From NCBI RefSeq assembly GCF_900187375.1, contig NZ_FYEW01000001.1, forward strand, positions 1,674,001 to 1,738,000: a DNA stretch of 64,000 bases. The letters are read 5' to 3'. This document shows, piece by piece, positions 26,242-35,965 of this stretch. Position 1 is the stretch's first letter. Every line of letters begins with the position of its first letter. Source of the stretch: Hymenobacter gelipurpurascens. GTDB lineage: Bacteria; Bacteroidota; Bacteroidia; Cytophagales; Hymenobacteraceae. The notes under the pieces were generated by a model. The model made no database searches, was not told the origin of the DNA, and saw only the letters and a list, made by a program, of their open reading frames with translations. The translations under genes were made by a program, and so were the position numbers.

Positions 26242-26610
26242 ATGCATACTCCTTCCACTTCCGCTGCTGCCACTTCGCTGCCCGAGCGCTTGGCCCAACA
26301 GCTCGGCTCTTCCGTTTCGGCCCAAACCATCTACGGCACGCCCGTGGAGCGCGACGGCATCACTATCATTCCCGTGGCGCGGGCCATCTACGGCTTCGGC
26401 GGGGGCGGCGGCTCCAAAGCCAATGAGGGCGAAGGCTCCGGAGGCGGCGCCGGCGTAGCCCTAACCCCCATCGGCTACATCGAGCTGACCGATGGCAAGT
26501 CGCGCTTCCGGCCCATCCGCAGCTCCGTAGTGCCGCTGGTAGCTGTGAGTGGCCTGGTAGCCCTGCTGCTGCTGCGCAGCGTGCCCAAGGTACTGCGCCG
26601 GAATCTGTAG
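26242..26610 (+). CDS. GerW (YtfJ)-like family protein
   Basis: The 122-residue protein has the GerW core: SAQTIYGTPVERDGITIIPV, then a glycine-rich stretch (FGGGGGSKANEGEGSGGGAG) and GYIELTDGKSRFRPI. It ends with a hydrophobic helix (VPLVAVSGLVALLLL), so it is probably membrane-anchored. In spore formers the family aids germination, but it is common in non-sporulating bacteria with unknown roles. The ATG at 26242 is preferred to one at 26206. Confidence 0.8.
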   Translation: MHTPSTSAAATSLPERLAQQLGSSVSAQTIYGTPVERDGITIIPVARAIYGFGGGGGSKANEGEGSGGGAGVALTPIGYIELTDGKSRFRPIRSSVVPLVAVSGLVALLLLRSVPKVLRRNL

Positions 26611-26628
26611 GGGCCGGCACTACTCTTT

Positions 26629-26797
26629 AAACTAGCGCTAGAAAGCTAGTTCCCCTCCTCAGATGAGGAGGGGTTAGGGGTGGTTGACCAATCGTTGAAC
26701 GGGTACTAGAGTTAGTTCTAAAACTCGTTCTACAGACATCAACCACCCCTAACCCCTCCTCATCTGAGGAGGGGAACTAGCTTTCTAGCGCTAGTTT
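26629..26797. repeat. Large perfect inverted repeat (family E, CCTCCTCAGATGAGGAGG type)
   Basis: Perfect 59-base arms (26629-26687 and 26739-26797) flank a 51-base loop. Each arm contains its own small palindrome CCCCTCCTCAGATGAGGAGGGG. A 47-base piece of the left arm and loop (26651-26697) recurs at 30361-30407 on the other side of the restriction-modification gene. Confidence 0.85.
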
Positions 26798-26882
26798 CAG
26801 CCCTAGGCCACTTACGCACGCTATTTTACCGCCTACTCCCCCTATCTTCCCCGCCTGATATATACCCCTACTATCTCTACTA

Positions 26883-29800
26883 GTGACTTACCCCGAATTT
26901 GAAGCTCGCTGGAAGCCCGCCGGCGGCGCGGAACGGGCCAACTACGGCCTGTTTCTGCAAGACCTCTGTGACCTGCTGGAAGTACCTCGCCCCGACCCCA
27001 CCACCGACAACCCCGCCCAGGACCAGTACGTGCTGGAGCGCGCCGTGCAGTTCAACGATGGCCAGAAGAAAAGCACCGGCCGCATTGACCTGTACAAGCG
27101 CGGCTGCTTCGTGCTGGAAACCAAGCAGGGCACCGACACCCCCGACCAGCAACAGAAGCTCGACCGCGCCGAGCTGGGCCTCCCCAGCGAGAAGCGCCGC
27201 AAAGGCCACGCCGTGCGCAACTCCGCCAAGTGGGCCGAGATGATGCAGGCCGCCCGCCAGCAGGCCCTCGGGTACGTGCGCGCCCTGCCGCCCGAGGAGC
27301 CTAGGCCCCTCTTCGTGCTGGTGGCCGACGTGGGCTACTGCCTCGATGTGTACAGCAACTTTGCCGGCGTCGGTGATTCGTTTGTGCCCTTCCCCGACCA
27401 GACCCGGTTCCGGCTGCCGCTCTCGGCCCTCGCCGATGAGGGCACGCGGGCCATGCTGCGACAGGTGTTTCTGGCGCCCCGCGACCTGGACCCCAGCCGC
27501 CGCGCCGCCCGCGTCACGCGGGAGCTGGCCGCCCGCCTGGCCAAGCTCTCGGAGCAGCTGGAGCGCGCCGGCCACGCCCCCGAGGTGGTGGCCCAGTTCC
27601 TGATGCGCTGCCTCTTCACCATGTTCTCCGAAGATGTGGGCCTCATCCCGAAAACCTCCTTCACGGGCATGCTAGGCCAGTACCGCACCCCCGAGCTGCT
27701 GGAGTTTCTGCCCGATGCCCTCACCAACCTCTGGCGCACCATGGACACGGGCGGGTTCTCTCCCGACCTCAAGGCTCGCCTGCGCCGCTTCAACGGCAAG
27801 CTCTTCCACGATGCCACCGCCCTGCCCCTCACCGCCGACCAGGCCGAGCTGCTGCTGCAATCGGCCCGCGCCGACTGGACGGAGGTGGAGCCCGCCATTT
27901 TCGGGACGCTGCTGGAGCGCGCCCTCGACCCCAAGGAGCGCCACAGCCTGGGCGCCCACTACACCCCGCGCCGCTACGTAGAGCGGCTGGTGCTGCCTAC
28001 GGTGCTGGAACCGCTCCGCCGCGAGTGGGCCGCAGCCCAGGCCGCCGGGGCCCGCCGCCTCGAAGAAGGCAACCCCAAGGAGGCCCGCCAGGAGCTGGTG
28101 CGCTTCCTGAGCCGCCTCACCTCCATCCGCATCCTCGACCCCGCCTGCGGCTCCGGCAACTTCCTGTACGTGACCCTGGAGCACCTCAAGCGCCTCGAAG
28201 GCGAGGTGCTGGCCGCCATCAACAGCTACGGCCACACGGGCCTGCTGGAGCTGGGTGGCGGCACCACCGTGAGCCCCCACCAGCTGCTGGGCCTGGAGCT
28301 GAACCCGCGCGCCGCCGCCATTGCCGACGTGGTGCTGCGCATCGGGTACCTGCAATGGCACCTGCGCACCTACGGCCCCTCCGAGCTGCGCGAGCCCCTG
28401 CTGGATGAGTACCAGAACATCCGCCAGCAGGATGCCGCCCTCCAGCACGATGCGCCCGTGCCCCGCCTCGATGCCCTAGGCCACCCCGTCACGCGCTGGG
28501 ACGGCACCACCCGCCTGCACCCCGCCACCGGCCAGCCCGTCCCCGACGAAACCGCCCGCACCCCGGTCCTCGACTACCCCAACCCCAAGCCCGCCGAGTG
28601 GCCTACCGCCGATTTTATCGTCGGCAACCCGCCGTTTTTAGGTGATAAAGCAATGCGCCGGGCCCTAGGTGATGGTTATGTAGATGCACTTCGCAAAGCT
28701 TACAAAGGGACAGTACCTGATTCGGCTGACTTAGTAATGTATTGGTGGAGGAAGGCTGCGGAGTGTGTGCAACAAAGGAGAACAGAACGGTTTGGTTTTA
28801 TTACCACTAATTCAATATCCCAAGGCTTTAATAGGAGAGTAATTCAGCCATTTATTGAAAATAGCGAAGCGCCACTCTCTCTCATATTTGCCATACCTAA
28901 TCATCCATGGGTTGACAATGGAAATGGAGCTGCTGTACGTATTGCGATGACAGCGGTAGAGGCTGGAGAAAAGCCAGGGCAATTATTAACAGTAGTTGAC
29001 GAACAGCTGGCTGATGATGGAAGCAGCGAAGTAGAGTTTGCTCAACAAGACGGTATAATCAACGCTGACCTTAGAGTTGGAGCTGATATTGATTCCGCAT
29101 CGACCCTAAAATCTAACAAATCAATAGCTAACGTTGGCTTTGGACTTTATGGCTCAGGTTTCCTGGTTGAACAAGCTCAGGCCGAAACACTGGGACTAGG
29201 AGAAATAATTGGCTTAGAAAAGCGAATTCGTCCTTATTTAAATGGAAGAGATTTAGCTCAAAGGTCAAGAGGTATGCTTGCTATAGACCTTTATGGAATG
29301 ACTACAAACGATGTCATGACGACCTACCCTAAGGTTTATCAGCATGTATTCGAGAGAGTAAAGCCAGAGAGAGATTCAAACAACAGAGCTTCAAGGCGCG
29401 AGAAGTGGTGGCTTTTTGGGGAGCCAAATCCAAGGCTCCGAGAGGCCCTAAATGGTTTGCCACGCTTCGTCGCAACAACCCGTGTATCAAGACAACGATT
29501 TTTCGTATTCCTAGAAGATGCAGTATTACCGGATGAGAAGATTGTTGTTTTCGCAACAGATGACGCTTATCATTTAGGAGTATTATCCAGTACTGTACAT
29601 ATAACCTGGGCATTAGCTGCTGGAAGTCGACTCGGTGTAGGCAATGACCCAGTGTATGATAAATCTCGCTGCTTCGACCCGTTCCCCTTCCCCGCCGCCA
29701 CGGCGGAGCAGCAGGCGCGCATCCGGGAGCTAGCCGAACAGCTCGATGCTCACCGCAAGCGCCAGCAGGCCCTGCACCCCAGCCTCACCCTCACCGACCT

Positions 29801-30341
29801 CTACAACGTGGTGGAGAAGCTGCGCGCCGGCACCGCCCTATCCACCGCCAAAGAGCAAACCATCAACCAGCAGGGCCTAGCCTCTGTGGTGCTCAGCCTC
29901 CACCAGCAGCTCGATGCCGCTGTAGCCGAGGCCTACAACTGGCCTACCGCCCTACCCGACGCCGAGATTCTGCAACGCCTCGTGCGCCTCAACCACGAGC
30001 GCGCCTGCGAGGAGCAAGCCGGCCTCATCCGATACCTGCGCCCCGCCTACCAGGCCCCCGAGCTGCAACAGCAACATCTGGAGTTGCCCACCGCCGCAAA
30101 AGCCGCCGCTGCCACCGCCACCGCCCAGGAAGCTACCGGCCCCCAGCCCTGGCCCACCGAGCTGGCCCAGCAGATGCAAGCCCTCCGCGACGTGGTGCAG
30201 CAAGCCGCCCAGCCCGTCAGCGCCGCCCAGGTAGCCGCCCGCTTCCGCCACCTCAAGCCCGAAAAAGTGCAGCCCCTCCTCGATACCCTCACCGCCCTCA
30301 GCCTCCTGCGCCGCACCGAGGAAGCCACCTACGCCGCCTAG
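26883..30341 (+). CDS. Single-chain type IIG (MmeI/YeeA-like) restriction-modification enzyme with a mosaic recognition region
   Basis: The 1152-residue protein starts at a GTG just after an in-frame TAG. An N-terminal PD-(D/E)xK nuclease site is visible as Asp69, Glu79 and Lys81 (RIDLYKRG, LETKQG). The adenine methyltransferase core carries motif I DPACGSGNF (from Asp419) and motif IV NPPF (582-585). Then follow the target-recognition region and a helical C-terminal part. Both activities on one chain would cut foreign DNA and protect self. From about 28630 to 29675 the DNA is clearly poorer in G+C than both flanks and uses AT-rich codons. This segment encodes motif IV onward and the recognition region, pointing to a module exchange. 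The frame is intact. PglX/BREX methylases are similar in size but lack the nuclease site. Confidence 0.88.
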   Translation: MTYPEFEARWKPAGGAERANYGLFLQDLCDLLEVPRPDPTTDNPAQDQYVLERAVQFNDGQKKSTGRIDLYKRGCFVLETKQGTDTPDQQQKLDRAELGLPSEKRRKGHAVRNSAKWAEMMQAARQQALGYVRALPPEEPRPLFVLVADVGYCLDVYSNFAGVGDSFVPFPDQTRFRLPLSALADEGTRAMLRQVFLAPRDLDPSRRAARVTRELAARLAKLSEQLERAGHAPEVVAQFLMRCLFTMFSEDVGLIPKTSFTGMLGQYRTPELLEFLPDALTNLWRTMDTGGFSPDLKARLRRFNGKLFHDATALPLTADQAELLLQSARADWTEVEPAIFGTLLERALDPKERHSLGAHYTPRRYVERLVLPTVLEPLRREWAAAQAAGARRLEEGNPKEARQELVRFLSRLTSIRILDPACGSGNFLYVTLEHLKRLEGEVLAAINSYGHTGLLELGGGTTVSPHQLLGLELNPRAAAIADVVLRIGYLQWHLRTYGPSELREPLLDEYQNIRQQDAALQHDAPVPRLDALGHPVTRWDGTTRLHPATGQPVPDETARTPVLDYPNPKPAEWPTADFIVGNPPFLGDKAMRRALGDGYVDALRKAYKGTVPDSADLVMYWWRKAAECVQQRRTERFGFITTNSISQGFNRRVIQPFIENSEAPLSLIFAIPNHPWVDNGNGAAVRIAMTAVEAGEKPGQLLTVVDEQLADDGSSEVEFAQQDGIINADLRVGADIDSASTLKSNKSIANVGFGLYGSGFLVEQAQAETLGLGEIIGLEKRIRPYLNGRDLAQRSRGMLAIDLYGMTTNDVMTTYPKVYQHVFERVKPERDSNNRASRREKWWLFGEPNPRLREALNGLPRFVATTRVSRQRFFVFLEDAVLPDEKIVVFATDDAYHLGVLSSTVHITWALAAGSRLGVGNDPVYDKSRCFDPFPFPAATAEQQARIRELAEQLDAHRKRQQALHPSLTLTDLYNVVEKLRAGTALSTAKEQTINQQGLASVVLSLHQQLDAAVAEAYNWPTALPDAEILQRLVRLNHERACEEQAGLIRYLRPAYQAPELQQQHLELPTAAKAAAATATAQEATGPQPWPTELAQQMQALRDVVQQAAQPVSAAQVAARFRHLKPEKVQPLLDTLTALSLLRRTEEATYAA

Positions 30342-30360
30342 GCCACTCCAGAACGAAAAC

Positions 30361-30407
30361 TCCCCTCCTCAGATGAGGAGGGGTTGGGGGTGGTTGACCA
30401 ATCGTTG
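30361..30407. repeat. Half copy of family E repeat, direct repeat of 26651-26697
   Basis: 47 bases match 26651-26697 with one difference (A to G in the run after GGGGTT). Both lie in the same orientation and bracket the restriction-modification gene. No complementary arm follows here. Confidence 0.85.
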
Positions 30408-30419
30408 TTTACAAAAACA

Positions 30420-30513
30420 GTCATGTCGAGCTTGTCGAGACATCTCGCTCGTGAGTAATCAGATTACTCTGCCAACGTCAGCACGCGAGATTCCTCGACA
30501 AGCTCGGAATGAC
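30420..30513. repeat. Palindromic repeat, family A variant (diverged)
   Basis: Imperfect arms at 30420-30453 (GTCATGTCGAGCTTGTCGAG...) and 30481-30513. It directly follows the family E half copy. A short duplicated phrase GTTCTAGGCCAGT then occurs twice before 30580. Confidence 0.65.
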
Positions 30514-30668
30514 GTTCAGACAAAGTCGTTCTAGGCCAGTGGTTCTGATGGTGTCGTTCTGATGGGGCCGTTCTAGGCCAGTCGTTTTTGCGTGCGCACA
30601 CGCTAGGTTCTACTTCAGCCCGGATCGCTCTTCGCTTCCTTCAATACATACTCTTCCCTACGTTTTCT

Positions 30669-32630
30669 ATGGAATCACTTTTACCTTATTTTAGCCCGAA
30701 GGCCTTCTTACTGACGTCATTGCTCCTTCTGGGGTATAGTCTGCCCGCGGCCCAGGCGCAGACCCCGTTTTTCGGTTCGGCCATTTCTGTGGGCACCACC
30801 AAAGGCCAGGGCGAAAGCTATGTGGGCGGTACGGCCATTGATGCCCAGGGCAATACCTACGTGGCGGGTGGTTTTGCGGGGCACCTCCACTTCGGCAGCA
30901 AGGAGCTCATCAGTCGGGCCGGCGGCAAGGATGTATTCGTGGCCAAGTTCGATGCGGCGGGCAATACCCTGTGGGCCGTCAGCGCCGGCAGCGACTCCTA
31001 CGACGATGCCACTGGCCTCGCGCTTGATGGCAAGGGCAACGTGTATATCACCGGCCAGTATTACGGGCAGGCTTTATTCGGCGCCTTTTGGCTCCCCGAT
31101 GCGCAGGGTGCACGCCCCGGCAATGTATTTGCGGCCAAACTAACCTCATCGGGCAGTTGGGAATGGGCTACGCATGGCGGTGGCGACGGCAATGATCATG
31201 GCGCGGCCCTGTACGTGGATGCGGCCGGCAACAGCACGATAGTAGGTGGCTTCAGCAGCTCCACTGCCACCTTCGGCGCTCTACAGGTAACCAACGACCC
31301 CACTAACCCCGATGACCAGGACGTTTTTGTGGCCCGGCTTACTCCCTCCGGTGTCTGGGTATCGGCTATGGCCGTGGGCGGCCCTCGAAATGACCAGGCC
31401 ACCAATGTAGCCCTCGATGCCGCGGGCAATACTTATGTCTGCGGTACTTATTCCAGTGATGGTATCAGGTTCGGTACGCGTGCTCTTGCAAATTCCGGCT
31501 CAGCCTTTGGCGATATATTCATTGCTAAACTAGCTCCAACCCGCAGTTGGGAGTGGGCGGCACACGCGGGCGGCACTAACAACGAGACGGCTATGGGCCT
31601 CGCCATCGATCCGGACGGTATGGTGTACGTATCGGGCAGCTACACCAGCCCGACTGCTACGTTTGGCCCTGTAAGTCTCGCCAACGGAGGAGCCGCTTCT
31701 ACCATGGATGTATATGTAGCTTCGCTGGATGCTAGTGGCGCGTGGCGTTGGGCAACCCGCGCGGGCGGCCCCAGCAGCGACTACAGCAGCGGCCTGGTGC
31801 TTACCGGCTCTGGCCAGATACTTATCACGGGGGGCTTCATCAGTGCCTCGGTTGGGTTGGGCGCATTTACCTTACCTAACTCTAACGCTACTGCCATTGG
31901 CAAGATGGATAGCTACGTAGCCAAGCTCACTACTCAAGGCGAGTGGCAATGGGCCCTTGGCACTTTAGGCCAGGAGGATGAGGAGGCCCGAACCCTGACC
32001 CTGGCCCCCGACGGATCGGTGAGCGTAGTAGGTACCTATTGGGGCTCTCCCTCGTTTGGTGCCACTACCCTCGTTGGTAACCCGATGTTCCCCAACGTGT
32101 TCCTCGCCAAGGTCTACGACCAGGGCCTACTGGCTTCCCTCACCACCGTAGCCCCCAGCAGCGGTGCGCCAGGCCAGATGGTCACGCTTACGGGCAGCGG
32201 TTTTGTGGGCGTTACGGATGTGCTGTTCAACGGCACCCCGGCGGCCAGCTTCACGGTGCAGTCGGCTACCAGCCTGGAGGCTACCGTGCCGGCGGGCGCC
32301 ACGGCGGGCCCGGTGAGCGTGCGCACCAGCGCGGGCCTGGCTGCCTCAGCAGCCGTGGTGTTTCAGCCTACCGCCGTTACGGCCACCACTCACGCAGCTA
32401 CCAGCAAGCTGCAGCTTTACCCCAACCCGGCCACCACCTTTGTACACCTGCCAGGACTAGCCGCCGGCAGCCGCGTGCAACTAGTTGATCTGGTAGGCCG
32501 TCCGGTGCGCACAGCCATCCTGGCATCCAATGGCCGGGTATCAGTGCAGGGCCTGGCTCCTGGCCTCTATACTTTGCGCGCCACCAACCAACAGGGCCAG
32601 CACTTCGCGGGAAAGCTACTAGTAGAATAG
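30669..32630 (+). CDS. Secreted SBBP/beta-propeller protein with IPT/TIG domain and T9SS sorting domain
   Basis: The 653-residue protein has a signal peptide (cleavage near PAAQAQ). At least six propeller-like repeats of about 65 residues follow, each with a core such as AIDAQGNTYVAGGF, ALDGKGNVYITGQY or ALDAAGNTYVCGTY. Then comes an IPT/TIG domain (about 505-580, VAPSSGAPGQMVTLTGSGFV). The C-terminal type A sorting domain (KLQLYPNPATTFVHLPG, ending LLVE) sends it through the type IX secretion system to the cell surface. Role unknown; likely adhesion or binding. The ATG at 30669 gives a good signal peptide, unlike the 30588 frame start. Confidence 0.9.
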   Translation: MESLLPYFSPKAFLLTSLLLLGYSLPAAQAQTPFFGSAISVGTTKGQGESYVGGTAIDAQGNTYVAGGFAGHLHFGSKELISRAGGKDVFVAKFDAAGNTLWAVSAGSDSYDDATGLALDGKGNVYITGQYYGQALFGAFWLPDAQGARPGNVFAAKLTSSGSWEWATHGGGDGNDHGAALYVDAAGNSTIVGGFSSSTATFGALQVTNDPTNPDDQDVFVARLTPSGVWVSAMAVGGPRNDQATNVALDAAGNTYVCGTYSSDGIRFGTRALANSGSAFGDIFIAKLAPTRSWEWAAHAGGTNNETAMGLAIDPDGMVYVSGSYTSPTATFGPVSLANGGAASTMDVYVASLDASGAWRWATRAGGPSSDYSSGLVLTGSGQILITGGFISASVGLGAFTLPNSNATAIGKMDSYVAKLTTQGEWQWALGTLGQEDEEARTLTLAPDGSVSVVGTYWGSPSFGATTLVGNPMFPNVFLAKVYDQGLLASLTTVAPSSGAPGQMVTLTGSGFVGVTDVLFNGTPAASFTVQSATSLEATVPAGATAGPVSVRTSAGLAASAAVVFQPTAVTATTHAATSKLQLYPNPATTFVHLPGLAAGSRVQLVDLVGRPVRTAILASNGRVSVQGLAPGLYTLRATNQQGQHFAGKLLVE

Positions 32631-33237
32631 CGCTTATTGCGGCAGCGGCTTTTCTCCGAGCAGGCTGCTGCCACCCAGAGCGGTTGGAGCATGAAAGGAG
32701 GTGACCCGCAACACCTGCGCGGGCGCCTTCTCACTCGCCCGACCTTCACGCGGCGGCTGTTTTGACGTACTTCCGTCTTTATCCTCCTATATATAATATA
32801 GTTGATATAAAACAGCATTATATCTATCTTGTAATTACCTGATCCTCTCTGGGCCCCATGCTGAGCAGCTTTTCTGCTCGCTGCCCAGGCGTGCCTGGTA
32901 GCTCGGAGCCAGGGGCCGGGAGAGGAAATCGTCTCACTTTATAGCAAGCCCTTATGAGTCCTCCCCTTATGCTATTCGCATCCGTTATTTCGTGGTAGCC
33001 CGGTAGCAACCATCGGCACAGCACGTTATCGGGCCTCTGTGCGGCCCCCTTCCCCTTTCTACTGGCATCTGGCATAGCCATTGCCTCCCGTAGGCCACTC
33101 CGTAAGAGCGTGCCTGAAAAGTCTGCCTTGGGCTTCCTACCGCTGCAAACGCCGCTGGCTGCTTCGGGCAGTGCAGGCCAGCGGGGGCATAAAATGTTGA
33201 TTGAGAAGAGTTGCGCCCCACTGAAACCCCGTGTTCT
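32631..33237. other. 607-base gene-free stretch
   Basis: No convincing coding frame or repeat family is seen. A weak GGCAGC/GCTGCC hairpin lies just after the T9SS gene. An AT-rich spot (about 32785-32830, TATATATAATATAG) may be a promoter. The rest probably includes the leader of the next gene. Confidence 0.5.
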
Positions 33238-35892
33238 ATGCGGATTCTTTTACCGGCAATGGTCCTTTGGGCTACCACGTTCCCGTTGGCTCAGGCCCAA
33301 CAGTCAGCAAAATCATCTTCCAGTATATCTTCGGCCGGCTCCGAGGAAACCAACAGGCCTAGTGCGCCTCCTTTCAAGGAGACAGGCACGGTGGTAGTAA
33401 ACGCAAGCCAGCAGTACCAGGCCGGCAAGCTCCGGACATGGTTGCTGGGCCAGAACTACCGGCAGGAGTGGCAGCAGCCGGTGCGTGTGCCGGTCCTGCA
33501 ACTGGGCACCGCGCAGGGTGGCCTACAGCCCCTGAAGCAGGGCGGCGGCAAGCAAACCAAATCGCTCAGACTGCGGGCGGCAAACGGCCGCGAGTACGTG
33601 CTGCGCTCCATTGAGAAAAACACCGAGCAGGTGCTGAAAGAGGAGCTGCGCAACACGCTGGCCGCCAAAGTAGTGCAGGATCAGGTATCGGCGGCCCACC
33701 CCTATGCCGCCCTCACCATCCCTGTTCTGGCCGAAGCGGCCGGCGTAGGTCACACCAACCCCGAGCTGGTGTACGTGCCCGATGATGAGCGCCTGGGCGA
33801 GTTCCGGCCCCTTTTTGCCAACACGCTGGCCCTGCTGGAGGAGCGCGACCCGCAGGTACCGGCTTCCTTCACGGGCCGGGCGCTCGAGAAAAACTATAGC
33901 ACCGCGAAAGTGCTGGAGCTGCTACGCGCCGATTCCAGAAACCGCATCGACCAAAAAGAGCTGATTCGGGCCCGCCTGTTTGATGTGCTGGTGGCCGACT
34001 TCGACCGGCACGAGGACCAGTGGCGGTGGCTGGCCTACAGCCTGCCCGGCGGTGGCCTGCTGCTGCGTGCCGTGCCCCGCGACCGGGACCAGGCCTACTT
34101 CGTGAACCAGGGGCTGCTGCCCAACATTGCGAGCCGCAACTGGGCCGTGCCCGCCGTGCAGGGCTTCGATGGCACCCTGCGCGACATCAACACCTTCATG
34201 TTCAGTGCCCGTTTCTTCGACCGTTCCTTCCTCACGGAAACCACCCGCGCAGACTGGGCAGCCGTAGCCCATGACCTGCAGGCCCGCCTCCCCGATGCCG
34301 TGCTGGAACAGGCCATTGGCCGGCTCCCTGACTCCGTGTATGCGCTATCGGGCCCTACCATTGTGGCCAAGCTGAAATCCAACCGCGACGCCCTGCCCGC
34401 TTATGCCGAAAAGTACTACCGCTTTCTGGCCAAGGAAGTGGATATAGCAGGCAGCAACCAGGCTGAGCAGTTTGAAATCCAGCGCCTGAACGATGCCCAG
34501 ACCCGCGTCAGGATGTATGCCCTGGATCCGGATGGGCAGCCCACTGGCGAGCCGCTGTATGAGCGCACCTTTCTGACCGATGAAACCCGGGAAATCAGGC
34601 TATACGGCCATGGCGGCCCCGATAAGATGGCTGTGACCGGCGAGGCACACACGAGCGTTACCGTCCGCCTCATAGGCGGCGACGGGGCCGACGTACTTAC
34701 GGACCGCTCCAGAGTGACTGGCCTAGGCCACCGCACGGTGATGTATGATACACCCACCGGCAACACGCTCACGCTGAGCAGCGAAAGCCGCAACCGCACC
34801 TCCCCCGATTCGCTCGTGAATGCGCACAACCGGCAGGCGTTTCGCTATCCGTATGTGGGCCCTTTGCTACCCCTGGCCTACAACCCCGATGATGGCATTT
34901 TCCTGGGTCTCGGGGTGGAGTTTCGCAAGCCGGGGTTTCGCAAAACGCCGTGGGCCGCCGTGCACCGGGCGCAGGCCAATGTCGCGCTGGGCACGGCGGC
35001 CTACAGCTTCCGCTACCAGGGCGAGTTCAACCAGGTGGCTGGCCCCCTCGATTTGCTGCTCCGCGCCGACTTGCAAGCCCCCAACTACGTGCGCAACTTC
35101 TTTGGCTTCGGCAACGAAACCCCGTTTAATAAGGACCTCGGCATCGATTACTACCGCGTGCGCTACAACAACCTGACGCTGCAGACGCTGGCGCGCCGCC
35201 GCGTAGGGCATCACCAGTTTTTGGCTGGCCCCCAGTATCAGCGGGTGCGGGTGGTGCATACCCGCGGGCGTTTCATTGAGCAGGTACCCGACGGAAACGG
35301 CTCTGCCGCCACCCTATTTGAGCCCCGCCACTATGCCGGAGTTAAGCTCAGCCATATCCTGGATACGCGCAACAACGATTGGCGCCCCATCAAGGGCGTT
35401 TTCTGGCACACCGAGTATACTGGCCTACGCCCGCTCAATGGCCTCGCCCGCCCTCTCTCTCAACTCACCTCAGAAGCCGCGGGATACTGGACTCCGGCGG
35501 CCACGCCCGGCATTACGCTGGCGGCTCGGGTGGGCGGTACCTTCAACTTCAGCCACTATGAGTTTTTCCAGGCCGCAACCCTGGGCGGACTTTCTACCCT
35601 GCGCGGCTACCGCCGTACCCGCTTTGCCGGAGAAAACAGCTTGTACAACAACCTGGAATTCAGGGCTTACCTCGCTACTCTCAACACCTTGTTAGTATCC
35701 GCCAAGTTTGGCGTGGTGGGGTTTCATGATGTTGGGCGCGTGTGGCTTGACGGCGAGCCATCCGATACCTGGCACACGGGCTACGGCGGGGGCTTGTGGC
35801 TGGAGCCGTTCCGGCGCGTGGTAATCGTCGGGGCATATGGCCTCTCCCGAGAGGACCGCATGCCCGTAATCCGGCTCGGCTTCCACTTTTAA
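33238..35892 (+). CDS. Outer-membrane beta-barrel (BamA/TamA-like) protein with a kinase-like periplasmic domain
   Basis: The 884-residue protein has a signal peptide (MRILLPAMVLWATTFPLAQA). The middle part (about 115-300) holds LRAANGREYVLRSIEKN, then ARLFDVLVADFDRHEDQWRW (Asp256, His258) and VPRDRDQAYF (Asp282, Asp284). This pattern recalls atypical kinases such as HipA, CotH or Fam20, with a DRHxxN-like loop followed by a metal-binding Asp; here Asn is replaced by Gln/Trp. The C-terminal half (about 530-884) is an Omp85-like barrel ending in a canonical terminal aromatic (RLGFHF). A role in modifying or assembling surface material is possible but unproven. The kinase comparison is by motif only. 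Confidence 0.75.
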   Translation: MRILLPAMVLWATTFPLAQAQQSAKSSSSISSAGSEETNRPSAPPFKETGTVVVNASQQYQAGKLRTWLLGQNYRQEWQQPVRVPVLQLGTAQGGLQPLKQGGGKQTKSLRLRAANGREYVLRSIEKNTEQVLKEELRNTLAAKVVQDQVSAAHPYAALTIPVLAEAAGVGHTNPELVYVPDDERLGEFRPLFANTLALLEERDPQVPASFTGRALEKNYSTAKVLELLRADSRNRIDQKELIRARLFDVLVADFDRHEDQWRWLAYSLPGGGLLLRAVPRDRDQAYFVNQGLLPNIASRNWAVPAVQGFDGTLRDINTFMFSARFFDRSFLTETTRADWAAVAHDLQARLPDAVLEQAIGRLPDSVYALSGPTIVAKLKSNRDALPAYAEKYYRFLAKEVDIAGSNQAEQFEIQRLNDAQTRVRMYALDPDGQPTGEPLYERTFLTDETREIRLYGHGGPDKMAVTGEAHTSVTVRLIGGDGADVLTDRSRVTGLGHRTVMYDTPTGNTLTLSSESRNRTSPDSLVNAHNRQAFRYPYVGPLLPLAYNPDDGIFLGLGVEFRKPGFRKTPWAAVHRAQANVALGTAAYSFRYQGEFNQVAGPLDLLLRADLQAPNYVRNFFGFGNETPFNKDLGIDYYRVRYNNLTLQTLARRRVGHHQFLAGPQYQRVRVVHTRGRFIEQVPDGNGSAATLFEPRHYAGVKLSHILDTRNNDWRPIKGVFWHTEYTGLRPLNGLARPLSQLTSEAAGYWTPAATPGITLAARVGGTFNFSHYEFFQAATLGGLSTLRGYRRTRFAGENSLYNNLEFRAYLATLNTLLVSAKFGVVGFHDVGRVWLDGEPSDTWHTGYGGGLWLEPFRRVVIVGAYGLSREDRMPVIRLGFHF

Positions 35893-35965
35893 CCCCACTA
35901 GGCCACTGCAGACCAGCGGTCAGCCGCCACCCTGTTGTTCATTAGAACCAGTTCCTGACGCTACC

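Noticed and set aside
27672..28448. Open frame opposite the restriction-modification gene
   Set aside because: A codon-bias shadow; its Gly/Gln/Val-rich composition follows from the opposite-strand codons.
32631..33237. Riboswitch or small RNA in the long gap before the barrel gene
   Set aside because: Only a weak hairpin and an AT-rich spot; no conserved structure can be made out.
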